Below are positions 31,283 to 41,463 of a stretch of DNA of 42,654 nt, one piece after another (the stretch's first letter is position 1; every line of letters begins with the position of its first letter). This DNA comes from an uncultured SAR324 cluster bacterium (GTDB lineage: Bacteria > SAR324 > NAC60-12). The stretch is from NCBI GenBank assembly GCA_902590435.1, contig CACIWU010000006.1, positions 1-42,654 on the forward strand, in the 5' to 3' direction. A model generated the notes under the pieces. It worked only from the letters and a program-made list of their open reading frames with translations. It made no database searches and was not told the origin of the DNA. The translations under genes and the position numbers were made by a program.

Positions 31283-31864
31283 TTATTTAATACTTTTTTT
31301 AGACTTAAAATGTTTTCTGCAAACAGAAATGTAAGAATCATTCCCACCAATCAAAATCTGCTTACCTTGAATTGCTGGTTTACCTTTTTTATCAATTCTC
31401 AATACCATTGTTGCTTTTTTACCACAATGACATACAGTTTTTATTTCTATCAATTCGTCCGCCCAAGCCAGCAAATTAAGGCTGCCATCAAAAGGTTCAC
31501 CTTTAAAATCTGTTCTTAAACCGTATGTTAAAACTGGAACATCTAGTCTATCAACTACCTCTCCAAGTTCAAAAACCTGTTTCTTTGTTAAAAATTGAGC
31601 TTCATCAAGCAAAACACAACTCAAAGGAGTCTTATTGTTTACTTTTTTAGCCAAAGCCAATAAGTTATCTTCGGAACTAAAACTTACTGCATTTGTTTCC
31701 AGTCCAATTCTAGAACGAACCTTGGTTTTAGTGTGGCGATCATCTATAGATGGCTTTAGAACGAGTGTATTCATCCCTCGCTCATGGTAATTATATGCCG
31801 ACTGAAGTAGGGTCGTGGTTTTACCCGCATTCATCGCGGAATAATAAAAATATAACTTTGCCAT
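31283..31864 (-). CDS. tdk: thymidine kinase
   Basis: 193 aa; [57 protein letters not shown]. Confidence 0.96.
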   Translation of the reverse strand: MAKLYFYYSAMNAGKTTTLLQSAYNYHERGMNTLVLKPSIDDRHTKTKVRSRIGLETNAVSFSSEDNLLALAKKVNNKTPLSCVLLDEAQFLTKKQVFELGEVVDRLDVPVLTYGLRTDFKGEPFDGSLNLLAWADELIEIKTVCHCGKKATMVLRIDKKGKPAIQGKQILIGGNDSYISVCRKHFKSKKSIK

Positions 31865-32026
31865 CTGACTAAGAAATAAAAAATGATGATCTCAACAATA
31901 ATCTCCATTCAATTTAGCTTTGGAATGGCAAAGGTAATAATTAGTATTATAGAACATACCAACTAATAAATTAAAAAATCATAATTATACTAGCAGATCA
32001 GATCTAAATAATAAAGGGAGGATTTA

Positions 32027-32115
32027 ATGAAACCTATTTCAGATTTATGAAGGCACGTTTGTTGCTCATATATTTAAAGGGCCCCGGAGAGTGGCTCCGC
32101 CACTTGAATTCGTAA
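32027..32115 (+). other. two overlapping mini-ORFs (MKPISDL*, 32027-32050; MKARLLLIYLKGPGEWLRHLNS*, 32047-32115) joined by ATGA overlap, with gggagga RBS before the first
   Basis: read directly; not in the ORF track because too short. Confidence 0.35.
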
Positions 32116-32184
32116 ACGAGTTCATGAATTAAAATCCTAAGCCAAATTTAATACCAGGGATTTGTTCCATATTCGCTCCGGGGC
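32081..32184 (+). ncRNA. candidate structured RNA: closed four-way (cloverleaf) fold in the tdk/clpB intergenic region
   Basis: P1 gccccggag(32081-32089)/ctccggggc(32176-32184); P2 agtggc(32090-32095)/gccact(32099-32104); P3 gaattcg(32106-32112)/cgagttc(32117-32123, one G-U); P4 aaatcc(32132-32137)/ggattt(32158-32163). Confidence 0.45.
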
Positions 32185-32424
32185 TTGACTTCAAAAGATA
32201 CAGATTTCCCCGATACATATCAAGTAAGAATTTTAAAAAAATTACAATTATTTAAAAAAATAATTTTGCTTTCAGCGCAACTTTTTTTTTACCAGATTCC
32301 ACCTCTCTGATATTTATATTTTTATTAAAAAAATTATTATTTTTTGAATAAATATTGAATCAAAAAAAAATTTTATTTTTTTTGAATTTATATATTTTAT
32401 TAAAAAATTCATCTTGATGCTTTG

Positions 32425-32451
32425 TTAGCACTCTAGTATAGTGAGTGCTAA
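32425..32451 (+). promoter_or_regulatory. perfect CIRCE operator (HrcA-binding inverted repeat) upstream of clpB
   Basis: TTAGCACTC-tagtatagt(N9)-GAGTGCTAA, matches the CIRCE consensus exactly. Confidence 0.97.
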
Positions 32452-32472
32452 ATATATATTTATACAAAATTT

Positions 32473-35076
32473 ATGGATACTCAAAAATTTACTGAAAAAT
32501 CTATATCAGCTCTGGAAACAGCTCAAAGAGATGCTTTGCGTCGAAAGAATACCGAGTTGTCAACTCTCCATCTTTTTAATGCTTTAGTATTTCAAGAAAA
32601 TGGCTTAGTTCCAAGAATACTTGAAAAAATGGAGTTAGATCTTCCACTATTAAAGGGATTATTGGAAAAATCTTTAAAATCATTACCTTCTTATAGTGGA
32701 AGTACAGTTGGAAACCTTATTTCAAGTGGACAAATGAATCAGCTTCTTTTTAATGCAGAAGATGAAGCTAAAAAATTACATGACGAATTCATAAGTGTAG
32801 AACATCTTTTGCTAGCCTTTTCTCAAGAGAAAAGCAAAGATCCAGTTGGGAAATTATTTCATGAAACTGGCCTAACTAGAGAAAATTTAAAAAATATGAT
32901 TAATGAAATACGTGGAAGTAATCGTGTTACCAATAGTAATCCTGAGCAGACATTTGAAGCGCTTCAAAAATTTAGTTCAGATCTAAGCCAAATGGCAAGA
33001 GACGGGAAGCTTGACCCTGTAATCGGAAGAGATGATGAAATTCGTAGAGTGATTCAGGTACTTTCTCGTCGGACAAAAAACAATCCAGTACTCATTGGTG
33101 AGCCAGGTGTTGGTAAAACTGCTATTGCAGAGGGCTTAGCACAGCGAATTGTAAGAAATGATGTCCCCGATAGCTTAAGGGATAAAAAGCTTGTTTCACT
33201 TGATATGGGCTCACTAATAGCAGGAGCTAAATTTAGAGGTGAATTTGAAGAACGCTTGAAGGCTGTACTTAATGAAGTATTGGACTCAGAAGGAAAAATA
33301 TTCCTTTTTATTGATGAACTACATACAGTGGTTGGTGCTGGAAAAATTGAAGGTTCAATGGATGCTGGAAATCTTTTAAAGCCTATGTTGGCTCGAGGGG
33401 AATTAAATTGTATCGGAGCAACAACTTTAGAAGAGTATAGAAAAAACGTTGAAAAGGATCCTGCGCTTGAAAGGAGATTCCAGCCAGTTTTGGTAGATCA
33501 ACCTTCTGTTGAAGACACAATATCAATTTTAAGAGGCTTGAAGGAACGTTATGAAATTCACCACGGCGTAAGAATTAAGGATGTTGCATTGATTGCTGCA
33601 GCAACTCTTTCATATCGTTATATTTCTGATCGGTTCCTTCCAGATAAAGCGATTGACTTAATGGATGAAGCAGCATCTCGATTGAGAGTTGAAATAAATT
33701 CAATGCCATCGGAAATGGATGAAATATCAAGACGAATTTTACAACTTCAAATCGAAAAAGAAGCATTGAAGAAAGAAAAAGATGATGCATCTAATAGCAG
33801 ATTAAAAAAACTTTCTAAGGAATTAGTTGAATTAAAAAGTAATTTTGATACTTTGAGCCTTCAATTAGAAAAAGAAAAATCAGGTTTACAAATTCAAAGT
33901 GACTTAAAGCAAAAAATTGAAGAAGTTAGACTTCAAATTGAAAGAGCTCGTCAGGATTATAATCTAGAGGAAGCTGCTCGTTTAGAATATGGTGTTCTTC
34001 CCGAATTAGAAAAAAAACAAGAAGGTTTTATAAAATCAAAGGAAAAATCAAATTTTAACCTTCTTAAGGAAGAAGTTGACGCAGATGACATTGCAGATAT
34101 TGTTTGTCATTGGACTGGTATTCCGGTACAAAAATTAATAGAGGGTGAAGGAGAAAAATTACTTCGTTTGCCAGAAGAACTTAATAATCGTGTTGTTGGA
34201 CAAGATGATGCTATAAAAGTTGTTTCAGAGTCAGTAATTAGGGCAAGATCTGGAATAAATGATCCTAACAGGCCACTTGGAAGTTTTATATTTCTAGGGC
34301 CAACAGGAGTCGGTAAAACTGAATTAGCAAGATCTTTAGCTGAATGTTTATTTGATGATGAACAAAATATGATTCGAATTGATATGAGCGAATATATGGA
34401 AAAACATTCAATATCTAGACTTATAGGTGCTCCACCAGGTTATGTAGGATTTGAAGAAGGTGGACAGCTTACAGAGTTAGTAAGAAGGAAACCTTACAGT
34501 GTTGTTTTATTAGATGAAATTGAAAAGGCACATAGTGATGTATTTAATATTTTGTTACAAATACTTGATGATGGTAGGTTGACTGATTCCCATGGGAGAA
34601 CTGTGGATTTTAAAAATACAATGATTATTATGACATCAAATATCGGAAGTGAAAAATTGAATTTAGATGTTCATGATAAATTGGTAAGCAATTCTGTAAA
34701 AGAGGAACAAAAAAAATTGATAGAGAATGATTTAATAAAATATTTCCGTCCTGAATTTTTAAACAGAATTGATGATATTGTTTTTTTCCATCCACTTATT
34801 AAAGATCATATTAATGGAATTATAAAAATTCAATTAGCTCGTCTTAAAAAACGATTGGAAGATAGAAACATATTTTTGAAAATAAATGATAATACTGTTA
34901 ACCATCTGGCTGAAGTTGGATTTGACTCACGTTATGGCGCTCGTCATCTAAAACGTGCAATTCAAAAAGAACTGGAAACTGCTTTGGCCAAGTCTATTTT
35001 GTCAGGAGGAGTTAAAGAAGGTCAGAAAATAACTGCAAATTATACTTCTGGGAAAATATCTTTTGATAAAAATTAG
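32473..35076 (+). CDS. clpB: ATP-dependent chaperone/disaggregase ClpB
   Basis: 867 aa; double AAA+ with [18 protein letters not shown] and [16 protein letters not shown], coiled-coil M domain, [32 protein letters not shown]. Confidence 0.98.
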   Translation: MDTQKFTEKSISALETAQRDALRRKNTELSTLHLFNALVFQENGLVPRILEKMELDLPLLKGLLEKSLKSLPSYSGSTVGNLISSGQMNQLLFNAEDEAKKLHDEFISVEHLLLAFSQEKSKDPVGKLFHETGLTRENLKNMINEIRGSNRVTNSNPEQTFEALQKFSSDLSQMARDGKLDPVIGRDDEIRRVIQVLSRRTKNNPVLIGEPGVGKTAIAEGLAQRIVRNDVPDSLRDKKLVSLDMGSLIAGAKFRGEFEERLKAVLNEVLDSEGKIFLFIDELHTVVGAGKIEGSMDAGNLLKPMLARGELNCIGATTLEEYRKNVEKDPALERRFQPVLVDQPSVEDTISILRGLKERYEIHHGVRIKDVALIAAATLSYRYISDRFLPDKAIDLMDEAASRLRVEINSMPSEMDEISRRILQLQIEKEALKKEKDDASNSRLKKLSKELVELKSNFDTLSLQLEKEKSGLQIQSDLKQKIEEVRLQIERARQDYNLEEAARLEYGVLPELEKKQEGFIKSKEKSNFNLLKEEVDADDIADIVCHWTGIPVQKLIEGEGEKLLRLPEELNNRVVGQDDAIKVVSESVIRARSGINDPNRPLGSFIFLGPTGVGKTELARSLAECLFDDEQNMIRIDMSEYMEKHSISRLIGAPPGYVGFEEGGQLTELVRRKPYSVVLLDEIEKAHSDVFNILLQILDDGRLTDSHGRTVDFKNTMIIMTSNIGSEKLNLDVHDKLVSNSVKEEQKKLIENDLIKYFRPEFLNRIDDIVFFHPLIKDHINGIIKIQLARLKKRLEDRNIFLKINDNTVNHLAEVGFDSRYGARHLKRAIQKELETALAKSILSGGVKEGQKITANYTSGKISFDKN

Positions 35077-35407
35077 TTCTTTTCATAAAATTAAAGTATG
35101 GTTGTTAATTTTTTTATTTAAAAAATCCCTCAAAAATTTTAAGTATAAAAAAATAGTAATTGATATAATTTTATTTAATACTTGAATATTTCTAAAAAAA
35201 TTCATATAAACAGTTGAAATAAGTGTGTCTTTAATTTTTTTAAAGTACATTCAAATCGCAATAACATGCGAATATTTATGTTATGGTATAGATTCAAAAT
35301 ATTTTTGTAATGAATGATTCTAAAGTAGAATTAATGATTTTCAATATTTTGTTTTTTTCCATCATCAGTTGCCGATAAAATTGAAATTTTAATACGGCTA
35401 TAAATTT

Positions 35408-35428
35408 GGACTACATGGTTTGTAGACC
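35408..35428 (+). promoter_or_regulatory. 5'-UTR hairpin upstream of the ABC substrate-binding protein gene
   Basis: gg-a-ctaca-tggtt-tgtag-a-cc, 5 bp plus A.A mismatch plus 2 bp. Confidence 0.35.
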
Positions 35429-35455
35429 GATAAATTATTTAGTATAGGAGATAAT

Positions 35456-36313
35456 ATGGGTAAATGTTTTTCTAAAACATGGGTAAGTATTTTGCTGGTA
35501 TTTGTTTTATCAGTCTTTACTTTAGCAAGTATAGCTAGTGCAAATCGATGTTCTAATTTAAGATGGAACAAAGTTATGAAGCGTGGCAAAATTATTGTTG
35601 GAGTTAAGGCAGATTACAAACCATGGGGTTATCGTGACTCAAGCGGTAATTTGATAGGTATGGAGATAGATATGGCTAAAGATGTTGCTGCCGCAATGGG
35701 TGTTAATCTTGAGCTTGTTCCTGTTCAGTCTTCGAATAGAATGCAGTTTTTGCAGCAGGGCAAAATTGACTTGATGATTGCAACAATGTCAGATCGTGTA
35801 GATCGACGAAAAATTGTAGGAATTACTCAGCCTAATTACTATACTTCTGGGACAAACATTATGTCACCAAAGGCTCTCGGATTAACTGCATGGGAAGACT
35901 TGCGTGGGAAGCCTGTATGTGGTAAACAAGGTGCCTTTTATAATAAAATTGTAGCTGATAGATATGGTGCAAAAATAACGGCATTTACCGGAAATGCTGA
36001 GGCAAAACAAGCACTTCGTGATAAAAAATGTGTTGCATGGGTGTATGATGATTCATCCATAATGTCAGATCTTTCATCTGGAAGTTGGAATGATTTTGAA
36101 ATGCCATTACCTTCGGAAGACGATAATCCATGGGCACTTGCCGTTCCTCTTAAGGAGAAGGATTGTGTATTTGGTAAATTTATGTCAGGTATGACTTATA
36201 ACTGGCATCAATCTGGAAGATTGGTTGAATTAGAGAAAAAGCACGGAATCCAATCTACCAACTATCTAGTTATTCAAAAATATCGAAGTAAAGACTGGTT
36301 GGAAGGTAAATAA
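35456..36313 (+). CDS. polar amino-acid-type ABC transporter substrate-binding protein (SBP family 3)
   Basis: 285 aa; signal peptide, RGKIIVGVKADYKPWGYRDSSGNLIGMEIDMAKDVAAAMGV, MIATMSDRVDRRKIVGITQPNYY. Confidence 0.94.
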   Translation: MGKCFSKTWVSILLVFVLSVFTLASIASANRCSNLRWNKVMKRGKIIVGVKADYKPWGYRDSSGNLIGMEIDMAKDVAAAMGVNLELVPVQSSNRMQFLQQGKIDLMIATMSDRVDRRKIVGITQPNYYTSGTNIMSPKALGLTAWEDLRGKPVCGKQGAFYNKIVADRYGAKITAFTGNAEAKQALRDKKCVAWVYDDSSIMSDLSSGSWNDFEMPLPSEDDNPWALAVPLKEKDCVFGKFMSGMTYNWHQSGRLVELEKKHGIQSTNYLVIQKYRSKDWLEGK

Positions 36314-36323
36314 TAAAACAAGT

Positions 36324-36358
36324 AGACCTTAATTTTATTTAAACTAGAATTAAGGTCT
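36324..36358 (+). terminator. stem-loop between SBP and first permease gene (partial terminator or mRNA-stabilising hairpin)
   Basis: agaccttaatt(36324-36334) / aattaaggtct(36348-36358), 11-bp perfect stem, 13-nt loop. Confidence 0.7.
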
Positions 36359-36444
36359 TCTCATTCTCTTGATTCTTTCCCTCGATTTTTTTAATAAAAA
36401 ATGAGTTTTAATTAGTCCACACTTATCCCCGAAGACAATATTAG

Positions 36445-37200
36445 ATGCCAGAATACATTGGACAATTTTTTTTGGATCTTTATAAAAGTGATCCCAGTTG
36501 GAATTTTATTTTCTTCTATGATCCTTCTCAGCTTGAAAGAGTGTTAGATGGATTTTGGATGACCTTAGAACTGTCTATAATTTGTGTTATATTAAGTGTT
36601 GTCATTGGAGTTGTTGGAGCATGGATGCAAACTCATAAAAATCCTTTTTTACGTATAGTGGTTCAGGGATATATCCAATTTTTTAGGAATACTCCTCCTC
36701 TCATTCAATTGATGTTTTTTTACTTTGCATTAGGTCAGTTCACCCCTTCTTATTCGCCTGATGGTTGGCTTGAAGTTCCCATTATATCAAACGTTGGTTG
36801 GGCAATAATTTCTCTTTCATTTTTTGCAGGTTCATTTAATGTAGAAATTTTTAGAGCTGGAATTGAAGCTGTACCCGAATCCACTAAAGAAGCAGCAGAA
36901 GCACTAGGCATTTCCCATTTTCAAAGTTATCGTTATATAATTTTACCATTAGCATTCAGGGTCAGTTTACCTGCACTGAACAATAATTTGGTAAATCTAG
37001 TAAAAACTACCACTCAAGCCATGGCGATTGCTGTTCCAGAATTACTATACCAAATGGTAAGTATTTATAATGACTATTCCACTTCCATGAACGCGTCTAT
37101 GGTTTTACTCTTTGTTGTTTATATTTTACTAGTAGGAATATTAGTGTTTGGAGTACATAAATGGGAAAAAAATTTTAAAATTCCTGGATATGGTGGTTAA
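36445..37200 (+). CDS. amino-acid ABC transporter permease
   Basis: 251 aa; GFWMTLELSIICVILSVVIG, YIQFFRNTPPLIQLMFFYFALG, FNVEIFRAGIEAVPESTKEAAEALGIS (EAA motif). Confidence 0.94.
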   Translation: MPEYIGQFFLDLYKSDPSWNFIFFYDPSQLERVLDGFWMTLELSIICVILSVVIGVVGAWMQTHKNPFLRIVVQGYIQFFRNTPPLIQLMFFYFALGQFTPSYSPDGWLEVPIISNVGWAIISLSFFAGSFNVEIFRAGIEAVPESTKEAAEALGISHFQSYRYIILPLAFRVSLPALNNNLVNLVKTTTQAMAIAVPELLYQMVSIYNDYSTSMNASMVLLFVVYILLVGILVFGVHKWEKNFKIPGYGG

Positions 37201-37266
37201 ATATAAATTTAGGAAATTGGATCAATCATATTTTAGTTTCTTAAATTAATTTACCCAAATTAATCA

Positions 37267-39714
37267 ATGAGTAAAAACCTCCCCGAACATGCCCAGATTG
37301 TCGTTATTGGAGGCGGTATTATGGGTTGCAGTACTGCGTATCACTTAATGTTAAATGGCTGTAATGATGTAATTTTGTTGGAAAGGTCTAAGTTGACAAG
37401 TGGAACAACTTGGCATTCTGCGGCACAAGTTCGTCAGCTTAGATCCAATGAAAGTCTAACAAAAATTGTACAAAATAGTGTTGAATTGTATTCCTCTCTC
37501 GAAGCAGAAACTGGCCAATCAACAGGCTGGAAACAAACTGGCAGCATAAGCATTGCGACAAACAAAGACAGATTAACTCATATTCAAAGGCAGGCTTCAC
37601 TATCAAGGGCATTCGATATAGTTGCCGAAGAAATAACTTTGAATGAAGCAAAACAGAAATGGCCTTTGATGCGCACGGATGACCTTTTAGGTGCAGTTTT
37701 TTCTCCTTCTGATGGTCGAGTTAGTCCGAGTGATCTATGTACCGCACTCATTAAGGGTGCTAAAAATATGGGTCTAAGAGTTTTTGAAGATTCTCCTGTA
37801 AAGGGAATTAGTACTAAGAATGGGAGGGTTAGTGGTATAAAAACTCTTGAAAACGAAATTTATTGTGAAACTATAGTAAATTGTACAGGTCTATGGGGGA
37901 GACAAGTAGCTGGTATGGCTGGAGTTTCAGCCCCATTATATGCTTGTGAACATTTTTATATACTTACTGAGCAGATCGATTCAATTAAAGGGGCTCTCCC
38001 AACTCTCAGCGACCATGACGGTTATCTATATTTAAGAGATGAGGGAGGAGGATTGCTTGTGGGATGTTTTGAACCAAAAGGAAAGTCTATTGATCTAGAA
38101 GATTTACCAGATGATTTTTCTTTTGGTTTGTTGAAAGAAGACTGGGAACATTTAGAACCGATTTTGTCAAATGCAATTCATAGAGTACCTAAACTAGAAA
38201 ATACCGGTGTAAAAATGTTGCTTAACGGTCCAGAAAGTTTTACTCCAGATGATCGTTTTTTGTTGGGAGAATCCCCAGAATTACGCGGCTTTTTCCAAGG
38301 TTGTGGGATGTGTTCGGTAGGAATTGCAAGTGGAGGAGGAGCAGGTCGCGCCCTTGCAGAATGGGTCATTAACGGGGAGCCATCAATGGATTTATGGCCT
38401 GTTGATATTCGAAGATTTGGTACTTTTCAAAATACACTTAAGTCCCTTCGGGAACGCTCAACAGAAACTCTTGCTTTGCACTATGCTGTAGGTTTTCCTG
38501 GAAGACAAAATCGTACAGCTCGAAACCTAAGACTAAGTCCATTACATTCTAGGTTGGAAGATGCAGGTGCTGCATTTGGCCAAAGAATGGGTTGGGAAAA
38601 ACCTCGTTGGTTTAATCCTAAAGGTAAAAAAACTGATCCTGATTTAAGTTTTGGTAAACCTGGTTGGGAAATTTTTCAAGCTGATGAACATAAATCAGCG
38701 AGAGAATCAGTTGTTTTGTTTGATCAATCATCTTTTGGAAAGTTGTTGGTTCAGGGAAATGATGCTGAGAAAGCTCTCCAGAGATTGTGTGCAAATGATA
38801 TTTCAAAGTCTAACAAAAGAGTAGTTTACTCTTCTATGCTTAACTATCGTGGAGGTATCGAAAGTGACTTGACTATAATGAGTTTAAATGAAGATTCTTT
38901 TCTACTAATTACTGGTACAGGGCAACCAATACGTGACCGAGATTGGATTAAAAGAAATTTAAAAAAGGAAGATCATGTATTTGTTACTGATGTCACTGGA
39001 TCATATGCTGTTATAAGTCTTGCTGGACCTAAATCTCGTGAACTACTAAATCTAGTAAGTTCTGAAAATTTTTCGAATGATGGGTTCCCTTATTACACTC
39101 ATCGTATAGTTGAGATAGGATCGATTACCTTAAGAGCAGCTCGTTTGTCATATATCGGTGAATTGGGATGGGAATTGTATATTCCAAGTGAATCCGCACT
39201 ACCTGTTTTTGATGAAATTAAAAAAGCAGGCATGTCTTTGGGTTTAAAACCTGCTGGGACAGAGGCACTCACTTCATTGAGAATAGAAAAAGGATATCGA
39301 GCTTGGGGTCATGAAATAAGTTCAGATGATTCTCCTCTTCATGCTGGAATGGAAAGCACAGTTAAGTTTAATAAAAAGGAATCTTTTATTGGAAAAGAAG
39401 CTCTTCTCGAACAGAAAAAAAAAGGTTTGGAAAGACAGTTGGTAATTTTAACCACTAACTATTCAGGGTTTTGCCCTCAAGGGGGTGAACCGATTTGGTG
39501 GGGTAAAAAAGTAGTGGGACTAACAACTTCAGGAACTTTTGGTCATACTTTGGGTTGCTGTGTGATGATGGGGTATATCAAATGTAAAGATATTAAAATT
39601 GAAAAAATGATTAAAATAGGAGGTTTTGAGGTAGAAATTGCTTGTCGAAAATTCCCTGCTGAAGTCTCAATTGAATCTCCATACGATCCAAAAGGTCTTG
39701 CTTTGGAACGTTAG
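37267..39714 (+). CDS. FAD-dependent oxidoreductase with C-terminal aminomethyltransferase (GcvT-like) domain; dimethylglycine/sarcosine dehydrogenase-like
   Basis: 815 aa; IVVIGGGIMGCSTAYHLM Rossmann, LTSGTTWHSAAQVRQLRSN (flavinylation-type His motif), C-terminal GELGWELYIPSESALPVFDEI...GTEALTSLRIEKGYRAWGHEI GcvT-like. Confidence 0.93.
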   Translation: MSKNLPEHAQIVVIGGGIMGCSTAYHLMLNGCNDVILLERSKLTSGTTWHSAAQVRQLRSNESLTKIVQNSVELYSSLEAETGQSTGWKQTGSISIATNKDRLTHIQRQASLSRAFDIVAEEITLNEAKQKWPLMRTDDLLGAVFSPSDGRVSPSDLCTALIKGAKNMGLRVFEDSPVKGISTKNGRVSGIKTLENEIYCETIVNCTGLWGRQVAGMAGVSAPLYACEHFYILTEQIDSIKGALPTLSDHDGYLYLRDEGGGLLVGCFEPKGKSIDLEDLPDDFSFGLLKEDWEHLEPILSNAIHRVPKLENTGVKMLLNGPESFTPDDRFLLGESPELRGFFQGCGMCSVGIASGGGAGRALAEWVINGEPSMDLWPVDIRRFGTFQNTLKSLRERSTETLALHYAVGFPGRQNRTARNLRLSPLHSRLEDAGAAFGQRMGWEKPRWFNPKGKKTDPDLSFGKPGWEIFQADEHKSARESVVLFDQSSFGKLLVQGNDAEKALQRLCANDISKSNKRVVYSSMLNYRGGIESDLTIMSLNEDSFLLITGTGQPIRDRDWIKRNLKKEDHVFVTDVTGSYAVISLAGPKSRELLNLVSSENFSNDGFPYYTHRIVEIGSITLRAARLSYIGELGWELYIPSESALPVFDEIKKAGMSLGLKPAGTEALTSLRIEKGYRAWGHEISSDDSPLHAGMESTVKFNKKESFIGKEALLEQKKKGLERQLVILTTNYSGFCPQGGEPIWWGKKVVGLTTSGTFGHTLGCCVMMGYIKCKDIKIEKMIKIGGFEVEIACRKFPAEVSIESPYDPKGLALER

Positions 39715-39783
39715 CATATGATATTCATAAACTAATGATATTTAAAAATCTTTATGTGAAAAATTTTTATATAATCATAAAAT

Positions 39784-40704
39784 ATGCGTAAATTTAAAAT
39801 GTCAAATAGAAAAATTAGAATTATTGGTATTGAGAAAAATTCAAAGCAATCTGATTTACCTGTAATGTTGCCTTATAAGGCTTTCTTTTCAGGTGATCCA
39901 GAGGATCTACTTTTTAGTAGGTGGTTAGTCTCGTCATCCCCATTTGTTTTGTTTGGATTATTATTTTTTTTCTGTATTTTTCCTATGGTTGTGATGGCCC
40001 AATCAAATTTTACTCTGTTAAAAGCATTTAATACACTATTCAAGTGGTTACCATTTGTTGTGGGTACAGGATTTATAATGAATTTGTTAATTAGTTTTTT
40101 TACAATGTTGATTGGGACATTCGCAGGGATTTTACTAGGTTTGGGACAGATATCACTTTTTTCTAAGATTCGCAAAATATCTTGGTTTTTTACACAGTTA
40201 TTCCGAAATTCGCCATGGTTAGTTTTGTTGTTTATTGTGATGTTGACGTTTCCTTTTGAAATTGAAATTGGTGAGAATGTAATTAGCATCCCAGACTGGA
40301 TTAAAGCAGTTTTTGGGCTTTCACTTCCAATTATGGCAAATATTTCTGAAGTAGTACGTGGTGCAGTACAGTCAGTTCCAACTGGACAATGGGAGGCATC
40401 TGAATCTTTAGCTTTTAGCCGTGTACAAACTATTTGGAAAATAATTCTTCCACAATGTTTTAAACGTATGATTCCTCCATGGATGAACTGGTATGCTATT
40501 TTGACTATGGCAACACCTTTAGTGTCATTGCTCGGTGTAGAAGAAATAGTAACTCTTTCTAGACAGGCAATGGAAGCAGAAGACAATCATCCTGAATTAT
40601 TAATTCCTTTTTTTGGATTCGCACTTTTGATTTTTTTTGTGTACTGTTATCCGATTGCTCGATGGACATTAAAACTAGAAGAAAAATATTCCGTAAAATT
40701 GTGA
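39784..40704 (+). CDS. amino-acid ABC transporter permease (second permease)
   Basis: 306 aa; GIEKNSK N-term, FRNSPWLVLLFIVMLTFPFEI, IMANISEVVRGAVQSVPTGQWEASESLAFSRVQTIWKIILPQ. Confidence 0.92.
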   Translation: MRKFKMSNRKIRIIGIEKNSKQSDLPVMLPYKAFFSGDPEDLLFSRWLVSSSPFVLFGLLFFFCIFPMVVMAQSNFTLLKAFNTLFKWLPFVVGTGFIMNLLISFFTMLIGTFAGILLGLGQISLFSKIRKISWFFTQLFRNSPWLVLLFIVMLTFPFEIEIGENVISIPDWIKAVFGLSLPIMANISEVVRGAVQSVPTGQWEASESLAFSRVQTIWKIILPQCFKRMIPPWMNWYAILTMATPLVSLLGVEEIVTLSRQAMEAEDNHPELLIPFFGFALLIFFVYCYPIARWTLKLEEKYSVKL

Positions 40705-40710
40705 GAAATT

Positions 40711-41463
40711 ATGAGTAGTAACTTGCCTGGAGAACAGCCTGCAGTTTCATTAAGTGAAGTATATAAATCTTTTGGAGAACTTGAAGTTCTAAAGGGGATT
40801 AACTTTGATGTAATGAAAGGAGAGGTTATTTGTATAATTGGACCTTCTGGTTCTGGGAAGTCTACATTAATTCGCTGCATTAATGCCCTTAACAATATTG
40901 ATTCCGGTTCAATAAAAGTTCATGGGATTGAAGTCAATGACCCTAATCTTAATAAACTTGAACTTCGAAAAAATGTTGGAATGGTTTTTCAGCAGTATAA
41001 CTTATTTCCTCATAAAACTGCTTTGGAAAATATAATGATGGCACCTATTTTGGTTTTGAAAGAAACTAAACAGACGGCCTATGCAAAAGCTTTGGAGTTG
41101 GTTAAAAAAGTTAGACTTGAAGACAAACAGCATAACTATCCTGGAGAACTTTCTGGGGGGCAACAACAGCGTGTTGCGATTGCCAGATCACTGGCAATGA
41201 ATCCAGATATAATGCTCTTCGATGAAGTGACTGCAGCTCTTGATCCTGAAACTGTTAAAGAGGTATTAGTAACGATAAAAGATCTAGCAGGAGAAGGTAT
41301 GACATGCATTTTGGTGACTCACGAGATGGGATTTGCCCGTGAATTAGCAGATCATATTTATTTTACAGATCGTGGGGTTATTGTAGAACATGGTCCTCCA
41401 GATACATTTTTCAAAGAAGCAAAAGATCCTCGTACAAAGGAATTTTTAAGCCAAATTTTATAA
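40711..41463 (+). CDS. amino-acid ABC transporter ATP-binding protein
   Basis: 250 aa; GPSGSGKSTLIRCINALN (Walker A), LSGGQQQRVAIARSLAMNPDIMLFDEVTAALDPE. Confidence 0.97.
   Translation: MSSNLPGEQPAVSLSEVYKSFGELEVLKGINFDVMKGEVICIIGPSGSGKSTLIRCINALNNIDSGSIKVHGIEVNDPNLNKLELRKNVGMVFQQYNLFPHKTALENIMMAPILVLKETKQTAYAKALELVKKVRLEDKQHNYPGELSGGQQQRVAIARSLAMNPDIMLFDEVTAALDPETVKEVLVTIKDLAGEGMTCILVTHEMGFARELADHIYFTDRGVIVEHGPPDTFFKEAKDPRTKEFLSQIL

Noticed and set aside
32116-32219. Minus-strand peptide ending ...MEQIPGIKFGLGF* resembling an outer-membrane beta-barrel C-terminus
   Set aside because: Only ~35 codons open with no upstream barrel; overlaps the candidate RNA and is most simply a chance frame.
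39873-40586. 237-aa minus-strand ORF
   Set aside because: Fully antisense to a clear ABC permease gene; composition looks like a shadow frame.
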